A stretch of DNA of 64,000 nucleotides from an uncultured Clostridia bacterium. Lineage in GTDB: Bacteria; Bacillota; Clostridia; Christensenellales; UBA1242. How positions within the stretch are numbered: position 1 is the first letter of the stretch; the number at the start of each line of letters is the position of its first letter. Below the pieces are notes generated by a model. It ran no database searches. It worked only from the letters and a program-made list of their open reading frames with translations, and had not been told where the DNA came from. Below are positions 26,847 to 37,249 of the stretch, in pieces. A program made the translations under genes and the position numbers. The DNA lies in the NCBI GenBank assembly GCA_944381215.1, contig CALWKF010000005.1:23773-87772 (forward strand), written 5' to 3'.

Positions 26847-29303
26847 ATGAAAAAAGAAAAAGATAACGAAGAAAAGAAATTAAGCACAGGTTCGATTGAC
26901 CTTGCAACGTCTGGCGGAATTATCGAGTGCGGTATGGACGAAGTCTTGCACACAAGCATGATGCCATATAGTGAATTTGTCATTCTCGACCGCGCATTAC
27001 CTCGCGTAGAAGACGGGTTAAAGCCTGTTCAACGCAGAATTTTGTACGCCATGATGGAGTTGGGACTCACTCCAGACAAGCCCTTTAAAAAGTCCGCGCG
27101 TATCGTCGGTGAATGCTTGGGTAAATACCACCCGCACGGCGACACCTCGGTGTATGATGCCATGGTGCGTATGGCCCAGCCACATAACATGCGCGAGATT
27201 TTGGTCCAAGGCCACGGAAACTTTGGTAGTAACGACGGCGACTCTGCCGCTGCAATGCGTTATACGGAGGCACGGCTCGCTCCTCTAGCACTAGAACTGC
27301 TTCGCGACCTCGACAAAGATACCGTGAGGTGGAGCCTTAACTTCGACGACACCTTAAAGGAGCCCGACATGCTTCCAGGAAGATTTCCAAATCTCTTGGT
27401 AAATGGTGCCAGCGGTATCGCCGTAGGACTCGCTACGAACATTCCTCCGCACAACCTCGCCGAAGTCATCGACGGGGTAGTTGCCTATATCGACAACCCA
27501 AAAATCACCTTAAAGCAGATGATGAAATACATTAAGGGCCCCGATTTCCCGACGGGCGCATTGATGACCACTGACGAGTTGGAAAAGGCATATAGTACAG
27601 GTAAGGGCAAAATCATGATGATTGCCAAGTACCACATCGAAGAGGGTAAGAACGACAAGAAAAACATCGTAATCACCGAACTTCCATATCAGGTAAACAA
27701 GGCAAAATTGCTTCAAACAATTGTGGAACTCAGCGAGGAAAAAACGGGCGTACTCTCTGGCATTGCAGAGGTTAGGGACGAGTCCGACCGAAATGGTATG
27801 CGCGCAGTAATCTCAGTTAAAAAGGACGGAAATGTCCAGGCGATTATCGATAACTTGCTAAAAAGTACTGACTTAAAGTGCAGTTTTGCCATTAACATGG
27901 TGGCAATCGCAAACGGCAAGCCAAAGACCCTAGGGTTACTTGAAATTATCAGTTATTATGTCGAGTACCAGCGCGAGATAATTTTACGTCGTAGCAAGTA
28001 CGACCTCGAGGTTGCAAAGGAACGTAGCCACATTTTAGAGGGCTTACTCATTGCGATTAAGAACATCGACGAAGTCGTAAAAATAATTAAAAAGGCCGTA
28101 TCGACTGCCGACGCGAAAATGAAATTAAAGGACCGCTTTGTGCTTTCCGAGAGACAGGCACAGGCGATTCTCGACATGCGCCTCGCTAGACTTACTCACC
28201 TCGAGGTAAACAAAATCACCGACGAGTTAAAGGAGTTAAAACTTTTAATCGATAAACTCACCGCGATTATAAAGAGCACCGCTTTGCAGTACCAGACCGT
28301 GAAAGAGGAAATCTTGGAGATAAAGAAGAAGTACAAGAACCCTCGCCGTACCCAGATTTTGGGCAAAGAGGAAAAGGTCGAGATTGAAACCGTGCAAGTC
28401 GACGTTGCTGTTCCCATGGTGTTAGGGCTGACTGCCGAAGGGTACTTGAAGGCCTTCGAGCAAAAGACGTACTCGGGCGCGCAAAAGGAGTTGAAGGACG
28501 GTGCGAGCCTCAGCCAAATTCACACGCAAATAATTCATGTCAAGTCGGACACCGACATTTTAGCGTTTACATCCCTTGGCTACTGCATCCGCTTTAATAT
28601 GTCCGACCTCAAGCCGTGCAAGTATCGCGACAAGGGCACCAACCCGCGCGACATCTTTAACGAGTTCGCAATGGATGAGCGTATTGTAGCCCTTATCCCT
28701 GCCGAGTTTGAGGAAAACGACCCTAGGAACCTACTCTTCTTTACGCGTCAAGGCATGGTCAAAAAGACCGCGTTTACCGAATACAACACAGTGAAGAGTT
28801 ATATTCAGGCGGTAAAAATTAAAGAGGACGACGTCGTTATCAATGTCGAATTCGATGTAGAGGGCCACGACATGATTTTTGCCACTGCTTATGGCCAAGT
28901 GCTGTTTGCGACAAAAGATGACGTGCCGATTCAAGGCAGAGTCTCGGGCGGTGTCCGTGGTGTCAACTTCTATGAGGGCGACTACTGCGTGCTGGCAGGC
29001 CTTACCCCTGATGAAGGTGAAATGGTCGTAGTTACCGAAAATGCCGTCGCAAAGCGCGTAATTTTAGCGCAAATCGACAAACTGCCAAGATACCGCAAGG
29101 GTGTTAGATTAATTCTACTAAGTAAAGAGGACAAAATCACCTTTGCCACTTGCATCACAGACCCCGCTGACTTAGCACTTATTACCGACGAGGGCGTTGT
29201 CGCTAAAAACTCCGAAAAAATCGACATCATCCCGCGCGAAAAGAAGGGGAATCCGTTGCCGAAAATAAAGAAGGTTACGACTGGCTATAAAATTAAAATA
29301 TAA
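26847..29303 (+). CDS. parC: type IIA topoisomerase subunit A (ParC-like)
   Basis: The DNA-cleaving subunit, 818 residues. The active site is Tyr139 in [12 protein letters not shown]; the quinolone region reads [16 protein letters not shown], with Thr100 at the position of E. coli GyrA Ser83. The C-terminal domain has beta-pinwheel blades, but no QRRGGRG-type GyrA box; the equivalent region reads [20 protein letters not shown], like Gram-positive ParC. Decatenation (topoisomerase IV) is therefore more likely than supercoiling. It follows LRR protein A by 40 bases and precedes LRR protein B by 40, suggesting a four-gene transcript. Confidence 0.87.
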   Translation: MKKEKDNEEKKLSTGSIDLATSGGIIECGMDEVLHTSMMPYSEFVILDRALPRVEDGLKPVQRRILYAMMELGLTPDKPFKKSARIVGECLGKYHPHGDTSVYDAMVRMAQPHNMREILVQGHGNFGSNDGDSAAAMRYTEARLAPLALELLRDLDKDTVRWSLNFDDTLKEPDMLPGRFPNLLVNGASGIAVGLATNIPPHNLAEVIDGVVAYIDNPKITLKQMMKYIKGPDFPTGALMTTDELEKAYSTGKGKIMMIAKYHIEEGKNDKKNIVITELPYQVNKAKLLQTIVELSEEKTGVLSGIAEVRDESDRNGMRAVISVKKDGNVQAIIDNLLKSTDLKCSFAINMVAIANGKPKTLGLLEIISYYVEYQREIILRRSKYDLEVAKERSHILEGLLIAIKNIDEVVKIIKKAVSTADAKMKLKDRFVLSERQAQAILDMRLARLTHLEVNKITDELKELKLLIDKLTAIIKSTALQYQTVKEEILEIKKKYKNPRRTQILGKEEKVEIETVQVDVAVPMVLGLTAEGYLKAFEQKTYSGAQKELKDGASLSQIHTQIIHVKSDTDILAFTSLGYCIRFNMSDLKPCKYRDKGTNPRDIFNEFAMDERIVALIPAEFEENDPRNLLFFTRQGMVKKTAFTEYNTVKSYIQAVKIKEDDVVINVEFDVEGHDMIFATAYGQVLFATKDDVPIQGRVSGGVRGVNFYEGDYCVLAGLTPDEGEMVVVTENAVAKRVILAQIDKLPRYRKGVRLILLSKEDKITFATCITDPADLALITDEGVVAKNSEKIDIIPREKKGNPLPKIKKVTTGYKIKI

Positions 29304-29343
29304 TTATTAAAGTATGCGTAAAGTTTCAAATTCAGGAGGCAAT

Positions 29344-31434
29344 ATGCCAAAAGTTCGAGTAAGTCCAGACGGGGTATTAGAGATTTCGCCCGAGATTAGT
29401 GAGATTAGCGCGCTAGACTTTGCGCCAATTTCGACTGGCTCGGTAAAAAAAGTTGTAATACCCTTTAACATAAACAAAATCGACATTGGCGCGTTTTATA
29501 ACTTTCAAAATCTCGAGGAGGTCTTTATCTCGGACGGCGTGATTGAAATCGGGCAGGAGGCGTTTAAAAATTGCCCTAAATTAAAGTCCGTGCGCCTACC
29601 TGTAGGGCTTAAAAAGATTCCTGCCCACTTGTTCGACGGCGACGTCTCCCTTGAAAAAGTTGATATGGGGCGCGGGGTAGAAAAGATTGATAGCTCCGCA
29701 TTTAGTGGTTGCAAAAGTTTAAAGAGTTTTATTTGTCCCGAAGGGTTGCGCATTATAAAGGACAGAGCGTTTTATGAGTGCGAAAATCTAACAGAAATCA
29801 AACTTAATGATAAGTTGGAGCAGATTGAATTTAGAGCGTTTTACGAAACCAATATAAAGGACCTCTCGTTTCCTGAAAGCCTCAAAAAAATCGATAACCA
29901 ATCGCACAAATTTGATTCAATAACCTCAAATTATCTTACCGACATTTCGAACGCGGTGGCTCAAAATTATGTCATTCATTATAAGTCAGGTGATTTGGCC
30001 TTCAATGATGACGAATTTGCAGTCGTAAATGGTGTCGATAACACGGGTGCTGTATGGATAGATAGGCAAAGAGGAGATTTAATTGTTGCCGATGCCGAGG
30101 GCGTAGTTAGAGTGATTGAGCGTGACCAAAGGCTGAGATTGGAGAACAAGTGGAATGAGCTTGATAGGCTCGAGATTGGCTATTTCCCGCTAATTCTCGA
30201 TTGGTTAAAGTGCCGAAATATTCCACATCGGTCTGTCGTTCAGGCAATTCCTCGAGCAGAAATTCCGTACTTTCACGCGAACAATAACCCTAAAAACTGG
30301 GCGGAAATCAGTCGCATCGCAAATATGAAAACTATGGAAGGTAAGCAGGACCTTGCAAACCTTGCCCACGCGCTAGGCGTGTTTAGTAAGGACGGCAAGC
30401 AAAGCAAGACCGCCACAGATTTTATTAAAATGTACATACTCGACAATTACAATGAGGAGCAGTTCCATGCAAAGTTTAGTGGGTTCGATAGTGTTGAAAC
30501 CCCCTTTAACCCGGAGTTTGCTAAGTTTTTTATGGAGTATTTCCCGAAAAACCCCGACTTTATGACCGTCACCGACTTTGAGGGCGAGACCTTCGACTTG
30601 CTGAAAAACTGCTACAATAACTTCGCCAAAATCCAAGAACTTTATCCAAATAAAAAGGTAATCACTCGCCACGACAACGAGCGTTTGACCCCAGAAATGG
30701 TGGCAAATGCATTAAGAGAATATAAGTACGATTCCGTGACTAATGAGACTGAATTTCTTGCTAATACTATAAGCAAATTCGGCTACTCACAGTCGGACTT
30801 TGATAAACTCAGCGACTGGTTTATGCAAGGCAAGGCGATTCGCCCTGAGGATATGGTGTTAAAGGTGCAGGGCGATGATGAGAATCAGCCTGTTACGTAC
30901 GAACTTCTTGATAAATCAGACCCCTTGGGCGCAGTGCTAGGCGATATCACTAACTGTTGCCAAACCGTAAATAACACTGCCGAGTCTTGTGTAAGGTATG
31001 GGATGACCCAACCGAATTCGGGCTTTATCGTGTTCAAACACGGTAGCGATATTTTAGGTCAGGCGTGGGTGTGGTACGACGAGAAAGCCAAGCAGGTTAC
31101 ACTCGACAACATCGAAGTGCCTAGAAAGGTTTTAGAAAAGATAAGCACAAACCCTAAAATTGAGCACGAAATTCTAGATTGCCTAGATAGACTTGGCTCG
31201 GGCTTTGACAAGGCCATGAATAAAAAAAATCACACCCTCGACCGCGTAACAATAGGTAAGGGGTATAACGACTTTAATAAAATTCTAAGCTCTAAACTTT
31301 CGACCATCAAGCGACCCGTAAAACTTTCCAATTACCAAGGCTACACCGATGCCGAAGAGCAATACTTACTCGAAAATTTCAGTAATGAATTTACAAAAAC
31401 TCCCAAGCAAAACGCCCCAGAACAAATTATGTAA
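29344..31434 (+). CDS. BspA-type LRR protein B, paralogue of protein A
   Basis: I chose the ATG at 29344 because AGGAGG lies just upstream; the frame is open from 29314. The 696-residue product has the same plan as the protein at 24599: LRR_5 repeats to about residue 180, then the shared C-terminal region with PRAEIPYFHANNN, LAHALGVFSK, GDITNCCQTVN, GQAWVWYDE, VTLDNIEVP, CLDRLGSGF and TIGKGYNDFN. Conservation is strongest around the NCC and WVWYDE motifs, so these probably form a functional site. No signal peptide. It ends at a terminator at 31439, closing the parE-LRR-parC-LRR unit. Confidence 0.8.
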   Translation: MPKVRVSPDGVLEISPEISEISALDFAPISTGSVKKVVIPFNINKIDIGAFYNFQNLEEVFISDGVIEIGQEAFKNCPKLKSVRLPVGLKKIPAHLFDGDVSLEKVDMGRGVEKIDSSAFSGCKSLKSFICPEGLRIIKDRAFYECENLTEIKLNDKLEQIEFRAFYETNIKDLSFPESLKKIDNQSHKFDSITSNYLTDISNAVAQNYVIHYKSGDLAFNDDEFAVVNGVDNTGAVWIDRQRGDLIVADAEGVVRVIERDQRLRLENKWNELDRLEIGYFPLILDWLKCRNIPHRSVVQAIPRAEIPYFHANNNPKNWAEISRIANMKTMEGKQDLANLAHALGVFSKDGKQSKTATDFIKMYILDNYNEEQFHAKFSGFDSVETPFNPEFAKFFMEYFPKNPDFMTVTDFEGETFDLLKNCYNNFAKIQELYPNKKVITRHDNERLTPEMVANALREYKYDSVTNETEFLANTISKFGYSQSDFDKLSDWFMQGKAIRPEDMVLKVQGDDENQPVTYELLDKSDPLGAVLGDITNCCQTVNNTAESCVRYGMTQPNSGFIVFKHGSDILGQAWVWYDEKAKQVTLDNIEVPRKVLEKISTNPKIEHEILDCLDRLGSGFDKAMNKKNHTLDRVTIGKGYNDFNKILSSKLSTIKRPVKLSNYQGYTDAEEQYLLENFSNEFTKTPKQNAPEQIM

Positions 31435-31438
31435 AAGA

Positions 31439-31466
31439 AGCAGACTAATTTTAGTCCGCTTTTTTG
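31439..31466 (+). terminator. terminator closing the topoisomerase/LRR unit
   Basis: AGCAGACTAA and TTAGTCCGCT form a strong stem with one G-T or mismatch position, followed by seven T residues, five bases after the stop codon. Confidence 0.82.
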
Positions 31467-31613
31467 TACTAAATTAAAAATTTCGCGAATACAATTAATT
31501 AAGCAACTTTTTCGACAAGTATAAATCTATTTCGTGAGTTTAGACGCATTTAAGTCAATTATCTCTTGGGGTAGAATCGCCGAAATTTGCTAAAATTATA
31601 GTGTGAGGAAATT

Positions 31614-32387
31614 ATGAAATTTCTTGTATTGAAGAAGACAGTCGTTTTCGCAACTTTTGGCCTCATTGTGCTGTGCGCAGTCCTAGCAATGCCTCTTGGT
31701 GAAAATTCAATTTCAGCCGTGTTTTTCGGCGACAACCTGCGTAAAGTCCCAATATATAATGTAGATACCACGGAAAAGCAAGTTGCCATTAGTTTCGATG
31801 CTGCGTGGGGCGCAGACAAGACTGAGGGCATCATGGAAATTCTAAAAGAGTACGACGTCGGGGCTACATTCTTCCTAGTAGGCTTTTGGGCGGAAAAGTA
31901 TCCCGACCTAGTTAAACAGATTCACGAAAACGGATACGAGATAGGTACTCACAGTAATACACACCCTGACCTTACAAAACTCAACCGCGACCAAATCGAC
32001 CTAGAACTAAACAATTCGATTTCAGCAATTAAAACCGCTTGCGCTGACGTCGACATAAAGCTATTCAGGGCTCCATACGGCGCATATAATAATACCGTCA
32101 TCGACTCCGCCGAGAATTTAGGCCTCAAAACCATTCAGTGGGATGTGGACTCCCTCGACTGGAAAGGGCTTAGCGGTGCAGAAATAGCCACTAGGATAAT
32201 GGACAGAGTAAAGCCAGGCTCGATTATACTTTGCCACAACAATTCCGACCACATCCTAGATGCCTTACCAATTGTCTTAGACAGACTAAAAATGCAGGGA
32301 TATGAAATAACTTGTATAGGAGATCTGGTTTACGGCGATAATTATACTATTGACAGGGCGGGTGTGCAACATCAAAATACTATATAA
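31614..32387 (+). CDS. polysaccharide deacetylase, PdaB-like
   Basis: A NodB-domain deacetylase of 257 residues with one N-terminal transmembrane anchor (about 8-27), so the catalytic part is outside. Metal and active-site motifs are FDAAWGAD (the PdaB-type variant of TFDDG), THSNTHPDL with the two histidines, and FRAPYG. The C-terminal motif is PGSIILCHNN. PdaB is needed for spore cortex integrity in Bacillus, and this genome clearly sporulates, so a cortex role is likely but inferred. The SSB-like gene follows 12 bases later. Confidence 0.88.
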   Translation: MKFLVLKKTVVFATFGLIVLCAVLAMPLGENSISAVFFGDNLRKVPIYNVDTTEKQVAISFDAAWGADKTEGIMEILKEYDVGATFFLVGFWAEKYPDLVKQIHENGYEIGTHSNTHPDLTKLNRDQIDLELNNSISAIKTACADVDIKLFRAPYGAYNNTVIDSAENLGLKTIQWDVDSLDWKGLSGAEIATRIMDRVKPGSIILCHNNSDHILDALPIVLDRLKMQGYEITCIGDLVYGDNYTIDRAGVQHQNTI

Positions 32388-32399
32388 TAGGAGGAAAGT

Positions 32400-33074
32400 A
32401 TGAGTTTCGAATTTAACAACAACCGCGTGTATCTAGTCGGCAAGGTGGTGAGCGAACCGCGTTTTAGCCACGAGGTATATGGGGAAGGGTTTTACGATGT
32501 ATTCTTGGAGGTTGACAGATTGTCTGAGCAAAAGGACATTATCCCAATTACGATTTCGGAAAGGCTGTTTTCAGACAACACCTTTACAATAGGCTCGACC
32601 ATTGCACTTAACGGGCAGTTCCGCAGTTACAATAAATTTATCGACGGCAAGAGCAAACTAATGCTCACAGTCTTTGTCCGCGAACTCGTCGAACCAGACG
32701 GCGCACTCAATAGTAACGTAATCGAGTTAACAGGCTATATCTGTAAAGAACCAATCTATCGCACCACTCCCTTTAAGCGCGAGATTTGCGACTGCCTAAT
32801 CGCCGTTAACCGCGCCTATAATAAATCGGACTACTTGCCTTGTATCGCGTGGGGGCGGAACGCAAGATTCGTTAGTGGTTTGAGTGTCGGCGATAAACTC
32901 TACCTAACTGGACGAATCCAAAGTCGTGAATACCAAAAGCGACTCGATGATGACTCGATTGTAACCCGCACCGCTTACGAGGTTTCCGTTTCCAAAGTGT
33001 CCGACCATGATAACATTGACTACATCCTAAAACCATTTGATAACACGCCGAACCTCGCCAAAGTATCTAATTAA
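32400..33074 (+). CDS. SSB-like protein with two OB folds
   Basis: A 224-residue protein with two successive OB-fold halves (about 8-100 and 105-210). The second contains LTGYICKEPIYRTTPFKR, CDCLIAVNRAY and LPCIAWGRNARF, which match single-stranded DNA-binding proteins of the SSB/PriB group. The first half has the same strand order but diverged. The usual acidic C-terminal tip of SSB is missing, so it may not recruit repair partners as canonical SSB does. Preceded by AGGAGG and ended by a terminator. Confidence 0.78.
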   Translation: MSFEFNNNRVYLVGKVVSEPRFSHEVYGEGFYDVFLEVDRLSEQKDIIPITISERLFSDNTFTIGSTIALNGQFRSYNKFIDGKSKLMLTVFVRELVEPDGALNSNVIELTGYICKEPIYRTTPFKREICDCLIAVNRAYNKSDYLPCIAWGRNARFVSGLSVGDKLYLTGRIQSREYQKRLDDDSIVTRTAYEVSVSKVSDHDNIDYILKPFDNTPNLAKVSN

Positions 33075-33100
33075 CCCCCTTAGCCTCGGGGGCTTTTTTA
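33075..33100 (+). terminator. terminator of the SSB-like gene
   Basis: CCCCC (33075-33079) and GGGGG (33088-33092) form the stem with an eight-base loop, followed by C and seven T residues. Confidence 0.8.
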
Positions 33101-33544
33101 TTTATCAAAATTCGTAATTTTTACGATTTTTTATAAAAAAATTCACAATAACATCCATTTTTTTAATTAATTTTTGATACTTTTTAACTATATTTTAATT
33201 ACTTTATAAAATAAATTCAAAATAAAATTAACACAATCACCAATTAATAATGCTAGCATCCTCAAATATTAATAATTATACATAAAAAAATTGGTTTTTA
33301 ATACAAGCTAATACAAGTAAAAGAAATTAAAAGTCTTAAAAAACACGATAAAAATTTAAAAAAACTTAAAAAAACGACAAATTTAGCAAAATTTTATAAA
33401 ATTTACTAAAAAAATTGTCAATATAAAAGCGTAAAAAATTATGTTTTATTATTCATATTTTTTATAATTATGCGTAAAATAGCGCGTTTTTGGCGATTTT
33501 TTTGATAAAAAATAATAAAATATTGCATATTTTTTCTATAAATA
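33101..33544. other. very AT-rich 440-base intergenic region
   Basis: Long A and T runs with few G or C. No open frame, hairpin terminator or known motif was found. It may insulate or bend DNA upstream of the strong promoter at 33545. Confidence 0.6.
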
Positions 33545-33573
33545 TTGACTTTTTTTAGAAAATGAGGTATACT
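33545..33573 (+). promoter_or_regulatory. sigma-A type promoter of LRR protein C
   Basis: TTGACT (33545-33550), 17-base spacer, TATACT (33568-33573). This places the transcript start after the first in-frame ATG at 33562 and supports the start at 33607. Confidence 0.8.
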
Positions 33574-33606
33574 AAATTAATAAATAATAAAGTAGGAGAT
33601 TGTATT

Positions 33607-35454
33607 ATGCCAGAAAATCAAAACACAGAAAACCGTAGACAGCGCGCGACCCGTAGGGCTGGAAATGCAATTAGAGGCGGTAGTCGTACTGTTGCGGATT
33701 TAGCGACTCTAGGTGGTCATGTTAGACGCTACAACATTGACAGAAACTTTGTCGAGTTTGACAAAATTCCCGATGCAAGGAAACGTTATGTAACCCGTAT
33801 TATGATGAATGCGGACTTGCGTAGTATTGGGCCCGAGTTTGCTTCGGGTGCAAAGCACTTGCGCGAGGTGAGATTCACTCCCGATCCAGATAGAGATAGA
33901 CTAAACCGCGATGACCCGATCGGCGAAAAGGAAGTTTCTCTAATTGCCGTCATTCCCACTAACGCTTTTAGTGGTTGTGATAACCTAAATGTAGTCGATT
34001 GGGAGGCCCTCGCAAACTTGGCTCGTATCGAATCAGGCGCATTTTCAAACACCGCCATTCGTGAAGTAGCGGAACTGCCAAACCTTACCTACATTGGCGA
34101 GGGTGCGTTCAACGAGTGTTCAAAGCTCCGCCACGTGTACCTTTCTGACGACGTAAAGTACATTGGTGCAAACGCATTTGCGGGATGTACTAGACTTGTA
34201 AACAATGATAAGGCAATTTTCGGTGGTCGTGGTGTGTTCGAGTTGCCTAAAAACCTTGAGTACTTGGGCGAAGGTGCGTTCGCTGGTTGTAAACGCATTA
34301 AGAAAGTTAAATTTCCCGAATCAATTCGCGAGGTTTCGGGTAACCCATTTATCAACGATTCTTGCTACAAGGAAAATGGTAAATTAAAACTAACTGCTCG
34401 TTGGCGCAACTGGCGCACTCAAATCGAGATTCCAGGCATTGAACGCCACCCAATTCGTGCTAAAGAGCTTCAAAAGATTGAGACCAACCTTGACGGCCTC
34501 CGTCACATTCAATTAAAAGACGAGCACTATATCGAGACTGAACCTGGGAAGTTCACTCAGGTTACTACCGAAAACTATGAGAAATGGTTGGAGGCGCGCA
34601 ATGAAGCATACCAGTCGTTCCAGGTTACTCCCGAGGCATTCCGCGATTACTGTATGTCAACATGGGGCAAGGAAATCGACCTTGCGAACATCCCTCAGTG
34701 GAAATTGGATGCATGGCTGAATGGCGTCGCACTCGAGGATGAGATTAACATTACCTTCGGCGTCGGTGACAGCGTGTCTATTTCACCTAAAAAACTGAAA
34801 GACGCAATCATGGCAATGCAAAAGGCAAATGCTGTGAAGGAAGATGTACCGAGAGAGCCTACAGAGGAAAGTAAAAAAGCATTCGAGTTAAGTAAGCAAC
34901 AGTTAATTGATGAAAGCTTTTACAAAGATTTGCCTCTTCCATTTATCTCTACTATGAAGCGTTTCTATAATATCGATATCGCAAACCAAGCAGAAGTTGA
35001 TGCGTTTATCGCTTCAAACAAGGGTAAAGAATTGCTAGAGGGCTTTGTTAAACAGGAGGAGCAAGTAGCAGAGAACGAGGCTGAAGCTAAGACCTCCTCT
35101 GTTACTGTTGAGACACCTGAACAATTTGGAGAAAATGAAGTTATTATTCCAGCAGAAGTTATCACTCCAGTTGCTGATGAGGCAACTCAAGATGTGCCAC
35201 GAATTCCTCCAGCATCTGAATTATATAAGTTTATTCTGGAAAACAACTTATCTCAAGAGTACTTACAGCAAAAGGCAAGAGAGGGTGTGGATGTTAATGA
35301 TCTAAGTGATTTACAGGCTGCTGTGCAGGCTGATGTTGCTCGTGCCGATATGGAACAAAAGCAACAACAAGCGATTGTGCATGCTGGTGCTGATAGTGTA
35401 GCTGCGGCAAAGAGCGAAGAAGAGCAGGTACTTGAACAATCGGCTTCTAGGTAA
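33607..35454 (+). CDS. BspA-type LRR protein C, cytoplasmic, Arg-rich N-terminus
   Basis: The ATG at 33607 follows a TAGGAG site and lies downstream of the predicted transcript start. The 615-residue product begins with an arginine-rich stretch (RRQRATRRAGNAIRGGSR) that could bind nucleic acid. LRR_5 repeats follow at about 60-255 (FSGCDNLNVV, GEGAFNECSKLRHVYL and similar). The second half is acidic, glutamine-rich and helical. It shares the LRR type with proteins A and B but not their NCC/WVWYDE domain. No signal peptide is present, so unlike classical BspA it is not obviously surface-exposed. Confidence 0.78.
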   Translation: MPENQNTENRRQRATRRAGNAIRGGSRTVADLATLGGHVRRYNIDRNFVEFDKIPDARKRYVTRIMMNADLRSIGPEFASGAKHLREVRFTPDPDRDRLNRDDPIGEKEVSLIAVIPTNAFSGCDNLNVVDWEALANLARIESGAFSNTAIREVAELPNLTYIGEGAFNECSKLRHVYLSDDVKYIGANAFAGCTRLVNNDKAIFGGRGVFELPKNLEYLGEGAFAGCKRIKKVKFPESIREVSGNPFINDSCYKENGKLKLTARWRNWRTQIEIPGIERHPIRAKELQKIETNLDGLRHIQLKDEHYIETEPGKFTQVTTENYEKWLEARNEAYQSFQVTPEAFRDYCMSTWGKEIDLANIPQWKLDAWLNGVALEDEINITFGVGDSVSISPKKLKDAIMAMQKANAVKEDVPREPTEESKKAFELSKQQLIDESFYKDLPLPFISTMKRFYNIDIANQAEVDAFIASNKGKELLEGFVKQEEQVAENEAEAKTSSVTVETPEQFGENEVIIPAEVITPVADEATQDVPRIPPASELYKFILENNLSQEYLQQKAREGVDVNDLSDLQAAVQADVARADMEQKQQQAIVHAGADSVAAAKSEEEQVLEQSASR

Positions 35455-35468
35455 TATTTTAAACAAAA

Positions 35469-35508
35469 AACATACCATTTTGATGCAATTCAAATGGTAT
35501 GTTTTTTT
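35469..35508. terminator. bidirectional terminator
   Basis: AACATACCATTTTGA (35469-35483) pairs with TTCAAATGGTATGTT (35489-35503) with one mismatch-like position and five loop bases. T tracts lie on both sides, so it can serve the LRR gene and the convergent gene at 35534. Confidence 0.85.
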
Positions 35509-35533
35509 ATTAAGTATTTAAAGTTTAACAATA

Positions 35534-37249
35534 TTAATTGTCTATAGTTTTGTTTTCACGGTGCTTTTTGTTGTTGAAATGAATCACAATCGCGATAATT
35601 ATTGCCAGCACAAGCGACAAACACATCAGCACAATTCCCACGATTTGCGTGGTAGTCAAGGTGCCGTCGTTTACAAAACTCTGCGAAACATAGCCACTCC
35701 GCGATTCGCCGTCGACTAAATACTCGATTCTGCAAACCCCGTCATTTGTCTCTAATACCGTGATACTATATCCTTTTTCAAGAGTATCTTGTTCCTCGGT
35801 CAAGCCCTCATCCGCATACACAATTGTCTCCGCGCGAGTGCTTGCGTTGCTGACAATCTCGTTGTCAATCGCGGTGTCGTGCTCAACTCCCACAGCAGTA
35901 CGGCTGTCAATGTAGTAAACATTGCCCTCAAATTCCACCGCATAGAACGCGGTGCCCGAGCAGTCCGTTGGTAGGGTGGGGGAAGCCATAACATCGAGCA
36001 CAGTACCATAATCAACCCTAGTTCCAAAAGGTGCCGAGATATCATCTTCTCGCATTACACTAAACGGTAGGTTATACAGCTTTGTTTGTTTGACCACCAC
36101 GCGCACTTGTTCACTTCCGGGCACGTTTTGGGCCAAAGCGCAATCACTTTTTAGAATATATCCTAGCGCAAAATTTCCATTTAAATTACTGTCCAACACA
36201 TAGTAAAAGTAATTGCTAATATCTTCAATTAGTATCACGCTTTTACTTTCAGTATATGCAATGGCTGGCGAATTTAAACTTTGAAATTCGTAGATTTTGG
36301 CCCCAGCAGTCACATTTAACACAGACACGACTTCAGTACTCGGTGCATAATTATACAAATCAATTGGTGCTTCAATCTCACTAAATGTCGTTACAAAATT
36401 CCCGAGACTACTCGATATCATGACGCTTTCGACATTATTATCCGTAATGATGTAGCAAACTCCAGTGGTGTAGTCTAGGGTAAAGCGCGAGTAGTTTTCT
36501 CCTAGCGCGACCGCTTCAATCGTGTTGTTAATTTTGTAAATCGAATCGCCCGCAAAGACATAAATATTGCCTAGGCTATCAACCTCAATATCAGTTATAT
36601 TTTCTGTAATTTCGGTTGAAATTTGCGAAATTTGATTATTTTGTAGGTTAATTTCATATAAATTATTTAAAATACTAAAATACCCAAAGGTTCCAAACTC
36701 GTTTACCGCAAAACTTCCATTTGCAAATTCAAGCGGAGCCTCTTCAAATTCGAAATCGCAAATTTTGCTCAAAATCAGTCCGTCAGTCGTCTCATCAAAG
36801 GTTACTTTTGCTAGCACACTATCAGCCAGCATGTAAATCTCGCCCGTAGCACTGACCGCAATCGCGCGATTTTGAGTGGGGAAGGCCTCTACTACTTCGC
36901 CATTTTTATACACTGTAATCTCAGTTACATCATTCAAATTCTCAAGGTTTAAAATGTATAAATATAAATTTTCTTTTATAAATATTAATTTATTACCAGT
37001 TGCTTCAATTGCCGAAATAATACCAGTCGTGCTATTATAGATTGGCTTGTTCTGTTCATTATATATATTGGTGCCGTCAGTATAATATAGGTCGCCATTG
37101 TATTGGACCAAATCTCTTACATCCACACCCAAATCAAGTGTGGTTTTTTCTATATTATACGAAGTTGCAAATATCGGGGGAATGATACAAGCTGCGGTAA
37201 GTAAAATAAACAATACCATAGCACCCAAAAAAACCTTTGTTTTTCTCAT
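35534..37249 (-). CDS. surface protein: signal peptide, propeller-like repeats, SH3-like region, C-terminal membrane anchor
   Basis: A 571-residue protein exposed outside the cell. It has a signal peptide or anchor (7-28), then repeated strands of the kind YNGDLYYTDGTNIY and SLGNIYVFAGDSIYKI, typical of beta-propellers (about 45-290). SH3-like blocks follow (about 340-530; ALGYILKSD, YAVEFEGNVYYIDSR, SGYVSQSF), then a single C-terminal helix (about 538-560) and a basic tail. The plan matches the smaller gene at 38155, suggesting related wall-binding functions. Confidence 0.75.
   Translation of the reverse strand: MRKTKVFLGAMVLFILLTAACIIPPIFATSYNIEKTTLDLGVDVRDLVQYNGDLYYTDGTNIYNEQNKPIYNSTTGIISAIEATGNKLIFIKENLYLYILNLENLNDVTEITVYKNGEVVEAFPTQNRAIAVSATGEIYMLADSVLAKVTFDETTDGLILSKICDFEFEEAPLEFANGSFAVNEFGTFGYFSILNNLYEINLQNNQISQISTEITENITDIEVDSLGNIYVFAGDSIYKINNTIEAVALGENYSRFTLDYTTGVCYIITDNNVESVMISSSLGNFVTTFSEIEAPIDLYNYAPSTEVVSVLNVTAGAKIYEFQSLNSPAIAYTESKSVILIEDISNYFYYVLDSNLNGNFALGYILKSDCALAQNVPGSEQVRVVVKQTKLYNLPFSVMREDDISAPFGTRVDYGTVLDVMASPTLPTDCSGTAFYAVEFEGNVYYIDSRTAVGVEHDTAIDNEIVSNASTRAETIVYADEGLTEEQDTLEKGYSITVLETNDGVCRIEYLVDGESRSGYVSQSFVNDGTLTTTQIVGIVLMCLSLVLAIIIAIVIHFNNKKHRENKTIDN

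Noticed and set aside
27040..27270. Thr at the quinolone-resistance position of ParC as a resistance mutation
   Set aside because: Thr occurs naturally at this position in susceptible bacteria, so it does not indicate resistance by itself.
22300..29303. Assignment as DNA gyrase (gyrB and gyrA)
   Set aside because: The A subunit lacks a QRRGGRG-type GyrA box and its C-terminal segment looks ParC-like, so topoisomerase IV is preferred; gyrase is kept as an alternative.
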